Program-made: the position numbers and the translations under genes
Notes under the pieces: generated by a model
Database searches by the model: none
Told to the model about the DNA's origin: nothing
The model's input: the letters and a program-made list of their open reading frames with translations, nothing else
Shown here: positions 16,991-26,990 of the stretch, piece after piece
Layout of the letters: every line of letters begins with the position of its first letter
Numbering within the stretch: position 1 is the stretch's first letter
Origin: Sneathiella chinensis
GTDB lineage: Bacteria; Pseudomonadota; Alphaproteobacteria; Sneathiellales; Sneathiellaceae
DNA length: 64,000 nt
Reading direction: 5' to 3'
Assembly (NCBI RefSeq): GCF_012720115.1
Contig: NZ_VNWN01000007.1
Coordinates: 248,001 to 312,000, forward strand

Positions 16991-18499
16991 TTACTTGCCT
17001 TCCCACACATCCCGGACATACTGATCCAGAAGACGGACGCCATAGCCGGTTCCGCCCTTCGGTGTTGTCGGAGTTGCGGTCTTGGACCATGCCATACCGG
17101 CAATATCCAGATGGGCCCACGGAACATCATTGACAAACTTCTTCAGGAATTCCGCGGCCACAATGGACCCGGCCCCACGTCCGCCCGTGCCGATATTCTG
17201 AAGATCGGCAATGGGGGATTTGACCATCTTGGCGTATTCCTTGGACAGCGGGAAGCGCCACACGCCTTCCTTCACAACCTTGCCCGCCTCGAAAAGCTGG
17301 TTGGCCAGATCGTCGTTGTTGGAGAACAGGCCCGCATTTTCATGACCGAGAGAAATAATGATGGCCCCGGTCAGGGTCGCAAGGTCGATCATGACTTCCG
17401 GGTTGAAGCGATCCTGCGTGTACCAGAGCGCATCGGCCAGTACCAGACGCCCTTCCGCATCCGTATTGAGGATTTCAATGGTCTGCCCGGACATGGAGGT
17501 GACAATATCGCCCGGACGCTGCGCCTTGCCGTCCGGCATGTTTTCAACCAGACCGATCACACCGACCACATTGACCTTGGCCTTGCGACCGGCAAGGGCT
17601 TTCATCAGGCCCGTGACCGTACCGGCACCGCCCATGTCCCATTTCATTTCTTCCATGCCGGGTCCCGGCTTCAGGGAAATACCGCCCGTATCAAAACAGA
17701 CCCCCTTGCCAACGAAGGCAATCGGCTTGCTGGCGGTTTTCTTGCCGGTGGCGCCATTCCACTGCATGACGACCATCTGGCTGGGCCGCTCGGACCCCTG
17801 CCCGACACCCAGCAAGGCCCCCATGCCCAGCTTTTCCATTTCCTCTTCGCCCAGAACCTCAACCTCGACACCAAGGCTGGTCAGTTCCCGGCAGCGTTCG
17901 GCGAAACTTTCCGGATACAGGGTATTGGCCGGCTCGCTGACCAGATCACGGGTCATGAAGACCCCTTCGGCAACCGCTTCAAAATCGGCGAAGACCTTGC
18001 GGGCCCCGGCGGAGTTTTTGCAGGCCACGGTCATGCGGGTCAGGGTCGGCGCGCCGTTATCCTCATCCTCGGTCTTGTACTTGGTGAACCGGTAGTTGCC
18101 CAGCATGGCCCCGAAGGCCACCCGTGCGGCAAGGTCGCTTTCCTTCAGGCCGGAAGCCTCCAACCCGTCCAGAATAACCGTTACGCTGCGGGCACCGGCG
18201 CTGTTCAGCTTGCCCACCAGCGTTCCGCCAAGATCCTCGATGCTGGTCTGGGTGATCTCCTTGACATCGCCAAGACCGAACAGGACAACGCGGGAAACTT
18301 CCAGCCCGTTCGGCGCCAGAATTTCCAGAACCTCCCCGGCCTTTCCCTTGAAGCGGCTGTTTTCGATCGCCCGCTTGAGGACGCCGCCCGTGGCGCTGTC
18401 CACCTCGTCGGTGATTGCCGGAAAGACAGTATCGGCCAGAACCGGAACCGCAAGAGAGCCACGCTTGGGAATGGAGATTTCGGAGAACGCGAATTTCAT
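16991..18499 (-). CDS. pepA: Leucyl aminopeptidase (M17)
   Basis: Cytoplasmic hexameric di-metal aminopeptidase that trims N-terminal residues from peptides; some relatives also bind DNA in site-specific recombination. About 502 residues with an N-terminal macro-like domain and a C-terminal catalytic domain holding the metal and active-site residues: VGKGVCFDTGGISLKP (Lys and Asp), MKWDMGGAG (Asp), and the M17 signature NTDAEGRLVLADAL (Asp and Glu). I use ATG 18499, with AGGT about seven bases upstream, rather than the GTG three codons earlier. Divergent from lptF. Confidence 0.95.
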   Translation of the reverse strand: MKFAFSEISIPKRGSLAVPVLADTVFPAITDEVDSATGGVLKRAIENSRFKGKAGEVLEILAPNGLEVSRVVLFGLGDVKEITQTSIEDLGGTLVGKLNSAGARSVTVILDGLEASGLKESDLAARVAFGAMLGNYRFTKYKTEDEDNGAPTLTRMTVACKNSAGARKVFADFEAVAEGVFMTRDLVSEPANTLYPESFAERCRELTSLGVEVEVLGEEEMEKLGMGALLGVGQGSERPSQMVVMQWNGATGKKTASKPIAFVGKGVCFDTGGISLKPGPGMEEMKWDMGGAGTVTGLMKALAGRKAKVNVVGVIGLVENMPDGKAQRPGDIVTSMSGQTIEILNTDAEGRLVLADALWYTQDRFNPEVMIDLATLTGAIIISLGHENAGLFSNNDDLANQLFEAGKVVKEGVWRFPLSKEYAKMVKSPIADLQNIGTGGRGAGSIVAAEFLKKFVNDVPWAHLDIAGMAWSKTATPTTPKGGTGYGVRLLDQYVRDVWEGK

Positions 18500-18689
18500 C
18501 TGAAGCACCTGTGAAAGTGGGTTGGATTTATCATTTCCTTTTACTTGGTTACTAGACTTAGTCCCGACCCCCGCCCCAAGTCAACCGCCAACGCACACCC
18601 ATCCCGCGCAAAGCGGCGCCGACCTGAAGCCCCGGCCCGGGTCCGGCGCCCCGCGACGGCGCCTTCATGGCCATTGTTCAGGTTAACAA

Positions 18690-18718
18690 TTGACCGGGAT
18701 TTCTCGCTTCTTTATAGC
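18690..18718 (+). promoter_or_regulatory. Sigma-70-type promoter for the lptF operon
   Basis: TTGACC (18690-18695), 17-base spacer, TATAGC (18713-18718), about 32 bases before the lptF start. This is one of the best consensus matches in the window and fits the divergent pepA/lptF layout. Confidence 0.7.
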
Positions 18719-18749
18719 ACTTCGAAAATCATTCGTTATACTCTCGGCC

Positions 18750-19883
18750 ATGAACAAAATTAACCGGTACATGATGCGGCAGTTCGCTGTCCCGACCCTG
18801 TTTATCACCTTTGCGTTGACAGGGGTTGTCTGGCTGTCCCAGTCCCTTCAGTTTGTTGAGAAACTGATCAACGGCCTGCCGGTTGGCACCTTTCTTTACC
18901 TGACCCTGCTGCTGCTGCCCGGAATTCTGAAATACACCCTGTTGCTGGGGCTGTTCTTTGGCACCCTGTTTGCGTTCAACAAACTGTATACGGACTCCGA
19001 ACTGGTGGTCATGTGGTCTGCGGGCCTCAGCAAGTGGTCACTGACCCGCCCGGCCCTCTATCTGGCGCTGATCGTGACGCTGGGCCTGTATTTCCTTGGC
19101 TTTGTGTTGTCTCCGTTTGGCCTTCGCACCATTACCGAGCTGCGGGTGGAATGGCGGGACAGTCTGGCCTCGGTCGTACTGCGCGAAGGGGTGTTCAACA
19201 CCCTGTCCCGCGATGTCACCGTCTATATCCGCGAGAAAACCTCCAATGGTGAGCTTCTTGGCATTCTGGTGCATGACGAACGCAACCCGGAAAAGCCCAT
19301 GACCTACATGGCGGAAAAAGGCGCCTTCATCAATACGGAGGCAGGCCCCCGCTTTGTCATGCAGAAGGGCAACATTCAGGAAGTGCAGAAAGATCAGGCC
19401 AAGCTCAGCATCCTGTATTTCGATGACTATACCCTGGATGTCAGCCAGTTTGAAAAGGCGCCCGGCCTGATCTGGCTGAAACCGGAAGCCCGCTACCTGA
19501 ACGAATTGCTGTTCCCCGGCGATGACGCGGTGACCCAGCGCAACCTTGGCAAGATACGATCCGAACTGCATCAGCGGTTCGTCCTGCCGCTCTATGCGCT
19601 GGCCCTTGTCTATATCGCCTCGGCGGGGGTTCTCAGCGGGGAATTCACCCGCCGCAGCAAGGGCCGCAAGCTGCTGATTGCCGGGGCCAGCGGCATCGGG
19701 CTGATCATTATCGCCATGGCCCTGTTCCGGGTTTCCGACTTCAACATTTTCCTGATCCCGCTGCTTTATGGGGTGCCGCTTGTGGCCGCGGGCATTGCCG
19801 CATGGCTGGCATCGGGCGGCACGTTCCGCCTTCGGTCCCGCCGGGGTCAGCCGCCCCTCGCACTGGCAGAGGGGGATGAATAA
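18750..19883 (+). CDS. lptF: LPS export ABC transporter permease LptF
   Basis: LptF and LptG form the inner-membrane channel that lifts LPS from the inner membrane to the periplasmic bridge, powered by LptB. The 377-residue product has the YjgP/YjgQ layout: N-terminal helix after MNKINRYMMRQF, helices near 55-80 and 95-125, a periplasmic beta-jellyroll of about 130-260, and three C-terminal helices (ALALVYIASAGVLSGEF region). ATG 18750 is chosen from the usual start of the family. Its stop TAA shares a base with the lptG ATG. Confidence 0.94.
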   Translation: MNKINRYMMRQFAVPTLFITFALTGVVWLSQSLQFVEKLINGLPVGTFLYLTLLLLPGILKYTLLLGLFFGTLFAFNKLYTDSELVVMWSAGLSKWSLTRPALYLALIVTLGLYFLGFVLSPFGLRTITELRVEWRDSLASVVLREGVFNTLSRDVTVYIREKTSNGELLGILVHDERNPEKPMTYMAEKGAFINTEAGPRFVMQKGNIQEVQKDQAKLSILYFDDYTLDVSQFEKAPGLIWLKPEARYLNELLFPGDDAVTQRNLGKIRSELHQRFVLPLYALALVYIASAGVLSGEFTRRSKGRKLLIAGASGIGLIIIAMALFRVSDFNIFLIPLLYGVPLVAAGIAAWLASGGTFRLRSRRGQPPLALAEGDE

Positions 19884-20977
19884 TGCGGCTCAGCGGTAAC
19901 CTGTCCCTGTATCTTGGTCGCCAGTTCCTGAAAAATGTGGGGCTGATCTGCGGCATTCTTGTTTCCATCATCTTTCTGGTGGATTTTATCGAACTGCTGC
20001 GCCGGGCCGGTGACAAGGAAAACATCACCATCGGTCTGGTGGTGCAAATGACCCTGATGCGGCTGCCCGACCTGACCCAGAAACTACTGCCCTTCATGGC
20101 CCTGTTCGGCGGAATGCTGACCTTTTTCAGGCTGTCCAAGACCAGCGAACTGACCATCATCCGGGCGGCGGGTGTCTCCGTCTGGCAGTTCCTGCTGCCG
20201 TCACTGGTGATCGCCTTCCTGACCGGGGCCTTTGTCCTGACGGTTTTCAACCCCCTTGCCGCCACGATGGAAGCCCATTTCGAACAGTTGGAAGCCAAGT
20301 ATCTGGAACAGCGGTCCAACCTGCTTCAGCTTTCCTCGAAAGACCTGTGGTTGCGTCAGGTGGACCCGGACGGACTGTCGGTCATTCACGCCCGCGGCGC
20401 CCTCAATCAGGGCATCGACCTGACCGAGGTGATCATCTTCAAATATGACCGGGACGAGCAGTTTACCAGTCGCATCGAGGCCGACCGGGCCCGCCTTCGG
20501 GACGGGTACTGGGACCTGACCGATGTGCTGATGACCAGCCCGGACCAGCCGGGCACCGTGCTTGACACCATGCGTCTGGACACCTCGCTGACCGTCAACC
20601 AGATTCAGGAAAGTTTTGCGTCCCCCAAGACCATTTCCTTCTGGGAACTGCCGCAATTTATCAACACCCTTGAGGAGGCCGGCTTCTCTGCTGTGCGGCA
20701 CCGCCTCTACTGGCACAGCCTGCTGGCGGCGCCGGTCCTGCTGGCGGCGATGGTGCTTGTGGCTGCCACCTTCAGCCTGCGTGCCCAGCGTCAGGGGCGC
20801 ACCGGATTGCTGGTCATGGCTGGTATTGCCACAGGATTTGTGTTTTATTTCTTCACGGATATCGTGTATGCCCTTGGAATGTCGGGAGGATTGCCGGTTC
20901 AACTGGCAGCGTGGACCCCGGCAGCCACCATTGCGTTGTTTGGATTGTCAATGATGTTCCACCTGGAGGACGGGTAG
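19883..20977 (+). CDS. lptG: LPS export ABC transporter permease LptG
   Basis: Partner of LptF in the LptB2FG extractor. The 364-residue product starts MRLSGNLSLYLGRQFLKNV, has an N-terminal helix, LPFMALFGGMLTFFRLSKTSELTIIRAAG (coupling helix region for LptB), a periplasmic domain (about 125-270) and three C-terminal helices. The start overlaps lptF by one base (TAATG) and has GGGGGA upstream. lptD follows after three bases, placing the extractor and the outer-membrane translocon in one transcript. Confidence 0.94.
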   Translation: MRLSGNLSLYLGRQFLKNVGLICGILVSIIFLVDFIELLRRAGDKENITIGLVVQMTLMRLPDLTQKLLPFMALFGGMLTFFRLSKTSELTIIRAAGVSVWQFLLPSLVIAFLTGAFVLTVFNPLAATMEAHFEQLEAKYLEQRSNLLQLSSKDLWLRQVDPDGLSVIHARGALNQGIDLTEVIIFKYDRDEQFTSRIEADRARLRDGYWDLTDVLMTSPDQPGTVLDTMRLDTSLTVNQIQESFASPKTISFWELPQFINTLEEAGFSAVRHRLYWHSLLAAPVLLAAMVLVAATFSLRAQRQGRTGLLVMAGIATGFVFYFFTDIVYALGMSGGLPVQLAAWTPAATIALFGLSMMFHLEDG

Positions 20978-20980
20978 TTT

Positions 20981-23143
20981 ATGAGGCGACATTTAGTTCA
21001 GTTACTCGCTTCCACCTTCCTTGTGGCAACGGCGCCAGCCCTTGTGTCCGCACAGCAGGTCGAAAAAGACTTCGATCTGGCCAAGGAAAGCCTGTTCAGC
21101 GCCGACAATATTTCCTATGACCGGGAAAATGAACAGGTCACCGCCATTGGCAATGTTGAAATCGTTCAGGGCGAACGTGTCCTGAAAGCCGACCGGGTCA
21201 CCTATTCAGTGCGCGAGGACCAGATTGTCGCCAAGGGCAACATCGTCCTTCTGGAACCCACCGGCGAGGTCCTGTTTGCCGATGAAATCGAACTTCAGAA
21301 CGAACTGAAAACCGGCGCCATCCGGGATATCCGGGTCCTGTTCACGGACAATTCCCGCCTTGCCGCCCAAAGCGCCGTCCGGGTCGATGAAAACTCGACC
21401 GTCATGAACAACGCCGTTTTCAGCACCTGCGCCCTGTGTGAGGAGGACAAGAACGCCGCCCCCCTGTGGCAGGTCAAGGCCCGCAAGGTCAAGCATGACA
21501 AGGCCGAAAAACAGATCACTTACCGCGATGCGGTCATGGAATTCTACGGTGTTCCGGTTCTCTATACCCCCTATTTCTCGTTCCCGGATCCGACCGTGGA
21601 CCGGAAAAGCGGGTTTCTTCCGCCGACCATCTTTGATTCCTCTTTCCTTGGCTACGGCGCGACTGTTCCCTATTACTATGTCATTTCCGACGACAAGGAC
21701 CTGACCATCTCCCCCACCATGACCTCCAAGGAAGGGGGGCATCTGGCCCTTGAATACCGGCAGGCGGTGGAGCGCGGGGATTACACACTCGACGGGTCCA
21801 TCACCTATGTGGACGAGCGGGACTCAAACGGGGTCAAGACCGGGCGCGAAGAATTTCAGGGCCATGTCCGCGGCGTTGGCGAGTTTGACCTTGATGATAC
21901 ATGGGCATGGGGCTTCGACTTCTTTGCCACCTCTCATGATACCTATCTCGACAAATATGATATCAGCAACGAGGACAGCCTGACCTCAACCGCCTATGTG
22001 CAAGGCCTGCGGGGACGCAACTATACCCGCCTCAGCGCCTATACCTTTCAGGGCCTGAAAGCGGAAGACGTGACTGGCGAAACCCCGTTTGTGCCGGCGT
22101 GGCTGGAATATTCCTATGTGGGTGAGCCAACCCGCCTTGGCGCCCGCTACAGCCTTGATGTGGACGCCCTGACACTGGTCCGGACGGAAGGTCAGGACAC
22201 CAACCGGGTGTCCGTAAAAGGCGGCTGGCACCTGCCCTATACCTCCCCCTCCGGGCAGGTTCTCAGTCTTGATGCCTCGCTGCGGGGCGATGCCTATTAT
22301 GCGCTCGACCAGTTGGAGGACCCCTATGACACCTCCAGCGAGACACAAAGCCAGTTTACCGGTCGGGTGATCCCGTCCCTGTCCATGAAATGGAGCTATC
22401 CGTTCGTGCGGCAGGCCGGTTCCGTCCGCCAGTTGATCGAACCGGTGGTCGAAGGCGTCTGGTCCGAGTCCCTTGGCAGCAAGGAAACACCCAACGAGGA
22501 CAGCCTCAGCTTTGAATTCGACGATACCAACCTGTTTGGCGACAACCGGTTTGCCGGTCTGGACGCCGTCGAGGAAGGTACGCGGGTCAATTACGGTGTG
22601 AATTTCGGCTTCTATGGGGCTGAAGGCGGATATACCACCCTTCTGGTTGGACAGACGGCCCATCTTGCCGGTGACAACCGGTTTGGCGAAGGCAGCGGGC
22701 TTGAGGATCGCTGGTCCGACTATGTGGCCCGCCTTGAAATCCAGCCCATCGACTATTTCAAATACACCCACCGGATCCGGCTGGATGAAGACGATCTGGA
22801 ACTGGCCCGCAACGAGATTGAGGCTCTTGTCGGAACCGAGGAAAACTGGCTCAGTCTCGGCTATGTGCGGATCGGTGATGAAATTACCAATGCCGGGCTT
22901 GAGAAGCGGCAGGAAATCTTCACACAGGGCCGCGTCAAGCTGGCGGATTTCTGGAGCGCCTATGGCTCCTACCGCCGGGACCTGACTGATGGCGGCCGCT
23001 CCGTTGAAGCCACCTTCGGGCTGGAATATCTGGATGAGTGCTTTGGTTTTGCCATCGAAGGCCAGCGAAGCTTCACCCGGGATCGGGATGTGGAACCATC
23101 CACCAGCATCGGTTTCAGAATCCGCCTGCTTCCCTTTAACTGA
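20981..23143 (+). CDS. lptD: LPS-assembly outer-membrane protein LptD
   Basis: LptD is the beta-barrel that, with lipoprotein LptE, inserts LPS into the outer leaflet. The 720-residue precursor has a signal peptide (cut probably after LVSAQ, about 24-25), an OstA-like N-terminal jellyroll (about 40-140: ISYDRENEQVTAIGNVEIVQGERVLKADRV pattern) and a large C-terminal barrel. I see three cysteines: Cys150 and Cys153 (STCALCEE) and one near 689 (DECFGF), enough for an N-to-C disulfide. The final residues GFRIRLLPFN give an aromatic barrel end. No lptE is visible in the window. Confidence 0.95.
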   Translation: MRRHLVQLLASTFLVATAPALVSAQQVEKDFDLAKESLFSADNISYDRENEQVTAIGNVEIVQGERVLKADRVTYSVREDQIVAKGNIVLLEPTGEVLFADEIELQNELKTGAIRDIRVLFTDNSRLAAQSAVRVDENSTVMNNAVFSTCALCEEDKNAAPLWQVKARKVKHDKAEKQITYRDAVMEFYGVPVLYTPYFSFPDPTVDRKSGFLPPTIFDSSFLGYGATVPYYYVISDDKDLTISPTMTSKEGGHLALEYRQAVERGDYTLDGSITYVDERDSNGVKTGREEFQGHVRGVGEFDLDDTWAWGFDFFATSHDTYLDKYDISNEDSLTSTAYVQGLRGRNYTRLSAYTFQGLKAEDVTGETPFVPAWLEYSYVGEPTRLGARYSLDVDALTLVRTEGQDTNRVSVKGGWHLPYTSPSGQVLSLDASLRGDAYYALDQLEDPYDTSSETQSQFTGRVIPSLSMKWSYPFVRQAGSVRQLIEPVVEGVWSESLGSKETPNEDSLSFEFDDTNLFGDNRFAGLDAVEEGTRVNYGVNFGFYGAEGGYTTLLVGQTAHLAGDNRFGEGSGLEDRWSDYVARLEIQPIDYFKYTHRIRLDEDDLELARNEIEALVGTEENWLSLGYVRIGDEITNAGLEKRQEIFTQGRVKLADFWSAYGSYRRDLTDGGRSVEATFGLEYLDECFGFAIEGQRSFTRDRDVEPSTSIGFRIRLLPFN

Positions 23144-23229
23144 TATGGTTCACAACAGGGGGAAAGTAGTGCTATTCTCCGGCACGGCTCGTTGCGCCTG
23201 AACATGACAGACAGATTTGAGATATCCAA

Positions 23230-24498
23230 ATGACCGGTTTTCGCAAGTATATTGCCGCAGTTTTTGTAATCATGGCCACCTTCACCGCCGCCTCTGCCGT
23301 GCGGGCGCAGGATGTGCAACGGATTGTTGCCGTGGTCAATGACGAGGTGATCTCCGGCTATGACGTCTTGCAGCGGATCTCGCTGACCATTGCCATGTCG
23401 GGCTTTTCCAACGACAACGAAACCCGCCGCAGGCTGGTGCAGCCAACCATTACCCGCCTGATCGACGATCGCCTGAAACTGCAGGAAGCGGCCCGCTTCA
23501 ACCTGACCGTCTCCGATATGGAGATGAACGAGGCCATCGACCAGATCGAAAAGGCCAACAACATCCCGTCCGGCCAGATCGATGCCATGCTTGAAAATCG
23601 CGGGATCGATATTGAAACCCTGCTGGAGCAGGTCCGGGCCGGACTGGCATGGCGCAAGGTTGTCGGCCGCCGGATTGTCCCGCGCATCCTTGTTTCCGAC
23701 GAGGAAGTTGCCGCGGCACAGGCCCGGCTTCAGGCCAACAAGGGCAAGGATGAATATCTGCTCAGTGAAATCTTCATTCCGGTGGAAACCCCGTCCGACG
23801 AGCCCAATGTGCGTCGGGGTGTCAATGACCTGATCGCGCAGCTTCGCAACGGGGCATCCTTCCCCCGTGTGGCCAGCCAGTTCAGTCAGGGCCCCTCTGC
23901 GGCCAATGGCGGCAATATCGGTTGGACCATGGCCGAGGATGTGGACCCGGAAATCGCGGCCGTCCTGCCAAAAGCCAAAAAAGGCGGTATTTCGTCAGCC
24001 ATCCGCACCCCTGACGGATACTACATCGTTGCCGTTCGCGACATTCGCAAGATTCTGGACGAGGGGCCGGGCAATTCCCGCCTGACCATGAGCCAGCTTG
24101 CCATTCCCGTCAAACCGGCCGAAAGCCTTGGCAACGGCAAATCCCAGATGCAACTGATCAATTCCGTCAGCCGCTTTATCGGTAGCTGCGATTACGTCCC
24201 GGCCCTGCTGGAGGAAATCGCCTCACCCGGCAGTGGCACCATGGGAACGGTCAGCCTGAACGACATGCCGGAAAAATACCGGAACATGGTCAAGGATCTG
24301 AAACCGGGTCAGGCCAGCGCGCCGTATCTGGACGAGGATGTCTACCGCATTTTCATTGTTTGCGACCGTCAGGACGATATTGGCCGCAGCGACAGCGAGG
24401 AAGCCATCCGTCAGGATATCGGCAACCGCCGGATCGAGGCCCGCGCCCGCCGGTACCTGCAGGACCTGCACCGGGAAGCCACCATCGAGATGCGCTGA
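23230..24498 (+). CDS. surA: Periplasmic chaperone and peptidyl-prolyl isomerase SurA
   Basis: SurA escorts unfolded outer-membrane proteins, including LptD, to the BAM complex. The 422-residue precursor has a signal peptide ending near VRAQD (about 28), the N-terminal chaperone domain (VVNDEVISGYDVLQRI, LIDDRLKLQEA), a parvulin domain (about 175-275; LSEIFIP, GGNIGWTMAEDVDPEIAAVL, GGISSAIRTPDGYYIVAV), and a second, more diverged parvulin-like region after 285. It sits directly after lptD, as in many proteobacteria, so it is probably coexpressed with its key client. Confidence 0.93.
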   Translation: MTGFRKYIAAVFVIMATFTAASAVRAQDVQRIVAVVNDEVISGYDVLQRISLTIAMSGFSNDNETRRRLVQPTITRLIDDRLKLQEAARFNLTVSDMEMNEAIDQIEKANNIPSGQIDAMLENRGIDIETLLEQVRAGLAWRKVVGRRIVPRILVSDEEVAAAQARLQANKGKDEYLLSEIFIPVETPSDEPNVRRGVNDLIAQLRNGASFPRVASQFSQGPSAANGGNIGWTMAEDVDPEIAAVLPKAKKGGISSAIRTPDGYYIVAVRDIRKILDEGPGNSRLTMSQLAIPVKPAESLGNGKSQMQLINSVSRFIGSCDYVPALLEEIASPGSGTMGTVSLNDMPEKYRNMVKDLKPGQASAPYLDEDVYRIFIVCDRQDDIGRSDSEEAIRQDIGNRRIEARARRYLQDLHREATIEMR

Positions 24499-24525
24499 TC
24501 GCCTTATCGGCATCAAAGGACATAC

Positions 24526-25515
24526 ATGAACAGCATCCCTCCTCTTGCCATCACCATGGGTGATCCCGCCGGTATCGGAATGGAGATCACCGCCAAGGCA
24601 TGGGCCCAGCGCCATGAACTGGGGTTGGCCCCGTTCGCGCTGATTGCCAACCCGGAGCGGGTGAACGCCCGCCTCGCGCCGCTGTTTCCCGATCTGCCGA
24701 TCCGGGAAATTGCTCACCCGGCAGCCGCAGCCGAAATTTTTGACAGCGCCCTGCCGATCCTGTCCCCGGCCACCGGGGGCACCGCCGCCGAGGATACCGT
24801 TGCCGCCATCGAATACGGGGTCCGCCTGTGCCAGCAGGGAGAGGTTTCCGCCCTTGTCACAAACCCGATCCAGAAAAAGCGCCTCTATGATGCGGGGTTC
24901 ACCCATCCCGGCCATACGGAGTTTCTGGCTGACCTGACCGGTGCGCCCGGAAAGGCTGTCATGATGCTGGCCTGTGAGGCCCTGAAGGTGGTCCCGGCCA
25001 CCATCCATATCCCGCTGGCGAAGGTGTCCGCCGCCTTGAGCGCAGGGCATCTGGAACATGTCATCCGCACCACATGGGCGGACCTGACCGCAAAGTTCGG
25101 CATTGCCGCCCCGCGCCTTGTTGTGGCGGGCCTGAACCCCCATGCCGGGGAAGATGGCAGCATCGGACGGGAAGAACAGGACATGATTATCCCGCTGGTA
25201 CGGAAACTAAAGGCAGAGGGCCTCGGCGTGACCGGCCCCTTCCCCGCAGACAGCCTGTTTCACCCTGCCGCCCGCGCCCAATATGACGCGGCCATTTGCA
25301 TGTATCATGATCAGGCCCTGATCCCCATCAAGACCATTGATTTCGAGAATGGCGTCAATGTGACGTTGGGCCTGCCCATCATCCGGACCTCGCCGGATCA
25401 CGGAACCGCCGATGACATCGCCGGCAAGGGTATTGCCAACCCGGCCAGCCTGATCGCCGCCATCCGCATGGCAACCGATATGGCAAGGGCACAAAGGACA
25501 CTCCCCCATGACTGA
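24526..25515 (+). CDS. pdxA: 4-hydroxythreonine-4-phosphate dehydrogenase
   Basis: PdxA oxidises 4-phosphohydroxy-L-threonine with NAD in pyridoxal phosphate synthesis (DXP-dependent route). The 329-residue product begins with [13 protein letters not shown] and has the metal-ligand histidines in [17 protein letters not shown] and [11 protein letters not shown], in the right order. AAGGA lies seven bases before the ATG. It follows surA by 27 bases and overlaps rsmA by 8 bases, the conserved surA-pdxA-rsmA string. Confidence 0.96.
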   Translation: MNSIPPLAITMGDPAGIGMEITAKAWAQRHELGLAPFALIANPERVNARLAPLFPDLPIREIAHPAAAAEIFDSALPILSPATGGTAAEDTVAAIEYGVRLCQQGEVSALVTNPIQKKRLYDAGFTHPGHTEFLADLTGAPGKAVMMLACEALKVVPATIHIPLAKVSAALSAGHLEHVIRTTWADLTAKFGIAAPRLVVAGLNPHAGEDGSIGREEQDMIIPLVRKLKAEGLGVTGPFPADSLFHPAARAQYDAAICMYHDQALIPIKTIDFENGVNVTLGLPIIRTSPDHGTADDIAGKGIANPASLIAAIRMATDMARAQRTLPHD

Positions 25516-26347
25516 CGGATCAAGCCTCCCTCCCCTTCGGGACGTGATCAATACCTATGGCCTTCGGGCGGAAAAATCACTGGGCCAAAATTTTCTTCTG
25601 GACCTGAACCTGACAGGGCGAATTGCCCGGTGTGCCGGTAGTCTTGAGGGCGAAACAGTTCTGGAAATCGGCCCCGGTCCGGGTGGCCTGACACGGGCCA
25701 TTCTGGCGGCAGGGGCCAAACAACTGATTGCCATCGAGAAGGACACCCGCTGCCTTCCCGCCCTTCAGGATGTAAGCGATGCCTTCGACGGGCGGCTGAC
25801 GGTGATCAACGGCGATGCCCTTGAACTGGACGAAGCGGAACTGCTGGGCGGGCAGCCTGCGCATATCATTGCCAACCTGCCCTATAATGTGGCGACCCCC
25901 CTGCTGATCAAGTGGCTGAACAAACGCCACCTGTTCAAGTCCATGACCCTGATGTTCCAAAAAGAGGTAGGCGACCGCATTACCGCCGCCCCGCGCACCA
26001 AGGCCTATGGTCGGCTTTCCATTCTCAGCCAGTGGCTGTGCCATACGTCACGGCAGTTTGACATTTCCCCCAAGGCCTTCACCCCGCCGCCCAAGGTGGT
26101 CAGCACGGTTGTGACCCTGGTGCCCCGGACGGAACCGGCCTTTCCGGCCGATCAGGCTATATTGGAAAAGGTGGTGGCGACCGCTTTTGGTCAGCGGCGC
26201 AAGATGCTGCGGGCCAGCCTGAAAAGTCTTGGCGGCCCGACAGAGGATTTGCTGGTCGAAGCGGGCATCAAGCCCACCAGCCGCGCAGAAGAACTCAGCA
26301 TTGAGGATTTCTGCACGCTGGCCCGTGTCTACGCGAAGGCTCAGTAA
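25508..26347 (+). CDS. rsmA: 16S rRNA dimethyladenosine transferase (KsgA)
   Basis: RsmA dimethylates the two adjacent adenosines near the 3' end of 16S rRNA as a late 30S maturation check. Of 279 residues, the SAM-binding domain shows [23 protein letters not shown] (about 59-72), and the catalytic NLPYN motif (about 123-127); the C-terminal domain has [12 protein letters not shown]. The start overlaps the end of pdxA by 8 bases, so expression is coupled. Its stop overlaps the convergent gmk stop by 7 bases. Confidence 0.96.
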   Translation: MTDGSSLPPLRDVINTYGLRAEKSLGQNFLLDLNLTGRIARCAGSLEGETVLEIGPGPGGLTRAILAAGAKQLIAIEKDTRCLPALQDVSDAFDGRLTVINGDALELDEAELLGGQPAHIIANLPYNVATPLLIKWLNKRHLFKSMTLMFQKEVGDRITAAPRTKAYGRLSILSQWLCHTSRQFDISPKAFTPPPKVVSTVVTLVPRTEPAFPADQAILEKVVATAFGQRRKMLRASLKSLGGPTEDLLVEAGIKPTSRAEELSIEDFCTLARVYAKAQ

Positions 26348-26982
26348 CCCTCGCGCAGTTGCTCCACAAAGGTCAGAAGACCGGTCCGGCGGGTACGGCG
26401 AACCCGCTCTGCCTGCAGGATGGCCTTGACCTCGGCCCGGCAGCGGTTGATATCGTCATTGATGACGACATAATCATATTCAGCCCAATGACTGATTTCC
26501 TCGGACGCCTTTGACATGCGGCGGGCGACAACTTCGTCACTGTCCTGTGCGCGGGTTTTCAGGCGTTTTTCAAGGGCCTGCGTGGACGGCGGCAGAATGA
26601 AAATGCTGACCAGATCATCGCCCATCTTCTGGGCAAGCTGCTGGGTTCCCTGCCAGTCGATATCAAACAGGATATCCTTGCCGGCGGCCAGCGCCCGCTC
26701 CACCGGTTCGCGGGGGGTGCCGTAATAATTGTCGAACACCTTGGCGTGTTCCAGAAGTTCATCCCGGTTGATCAGCAGATTGAAGTCCACCGGTTCCATG
26801 AAATAATAGTCCTTGCCTTCCACCTCGCCGGGGCGCGGGGCGCGGGTGGTGGCGGAAACGGACATGGCAAGCTCGTCATCCTCGGCCAGCAAGGATCGGG
26901 AAATGGTTGTCTTCCCTGCCCCGGATGGGGACGACAGGACCAGCATCAGGCCACGGCGTTCAATTTCGATTGTTTCTGTCAC
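26341..26982 (-). CDS. gmk: Guanylate kinase
   Basis: Gmk phosphorylates GMP to GDP with ATP in the cytoplasm, feeding GTP and dGTP supply. The 213-residue product has P-loop [13 protein letters not shown] (about 17-29), the GMP-binding [17 protein letters not shown] region, [10 protein letters not shown], and the C-terminal lid stretch [12 protein letters not shown] type residues. It lies eight bases after yicC, the usual yicC-gmk pair. Confidence 0.96.
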   Translation of the reverse strand: MTETIEIERRGLMLVLSSPSGAGKTTISRSLLAEDDELAMSVSATTRAPRPGEVEGKDYYFMEPVDFNLLINRDELLEHAKVFDNYYGTPREPVERALAAGKDILFDIDWQGTQQLAQKMGDDLVSIFILPPSTQALEKRLKTRAQDSDEVVARRMSKASEEISHWAEYDYVVINDDINRCRAEVKAILQAERVRRTRRTGLLTFVEQLREGY

Positions 26983-26990
26983 GATCTTAC

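Noticed and set aside
17111-18514. Long plus-strand frame (467 codons) opposite pepA
   Set aside because: Its frame is open only because of the GC-rich third-position bias of pepA; the sense product has complete M17 motifs, the antisense product has none.
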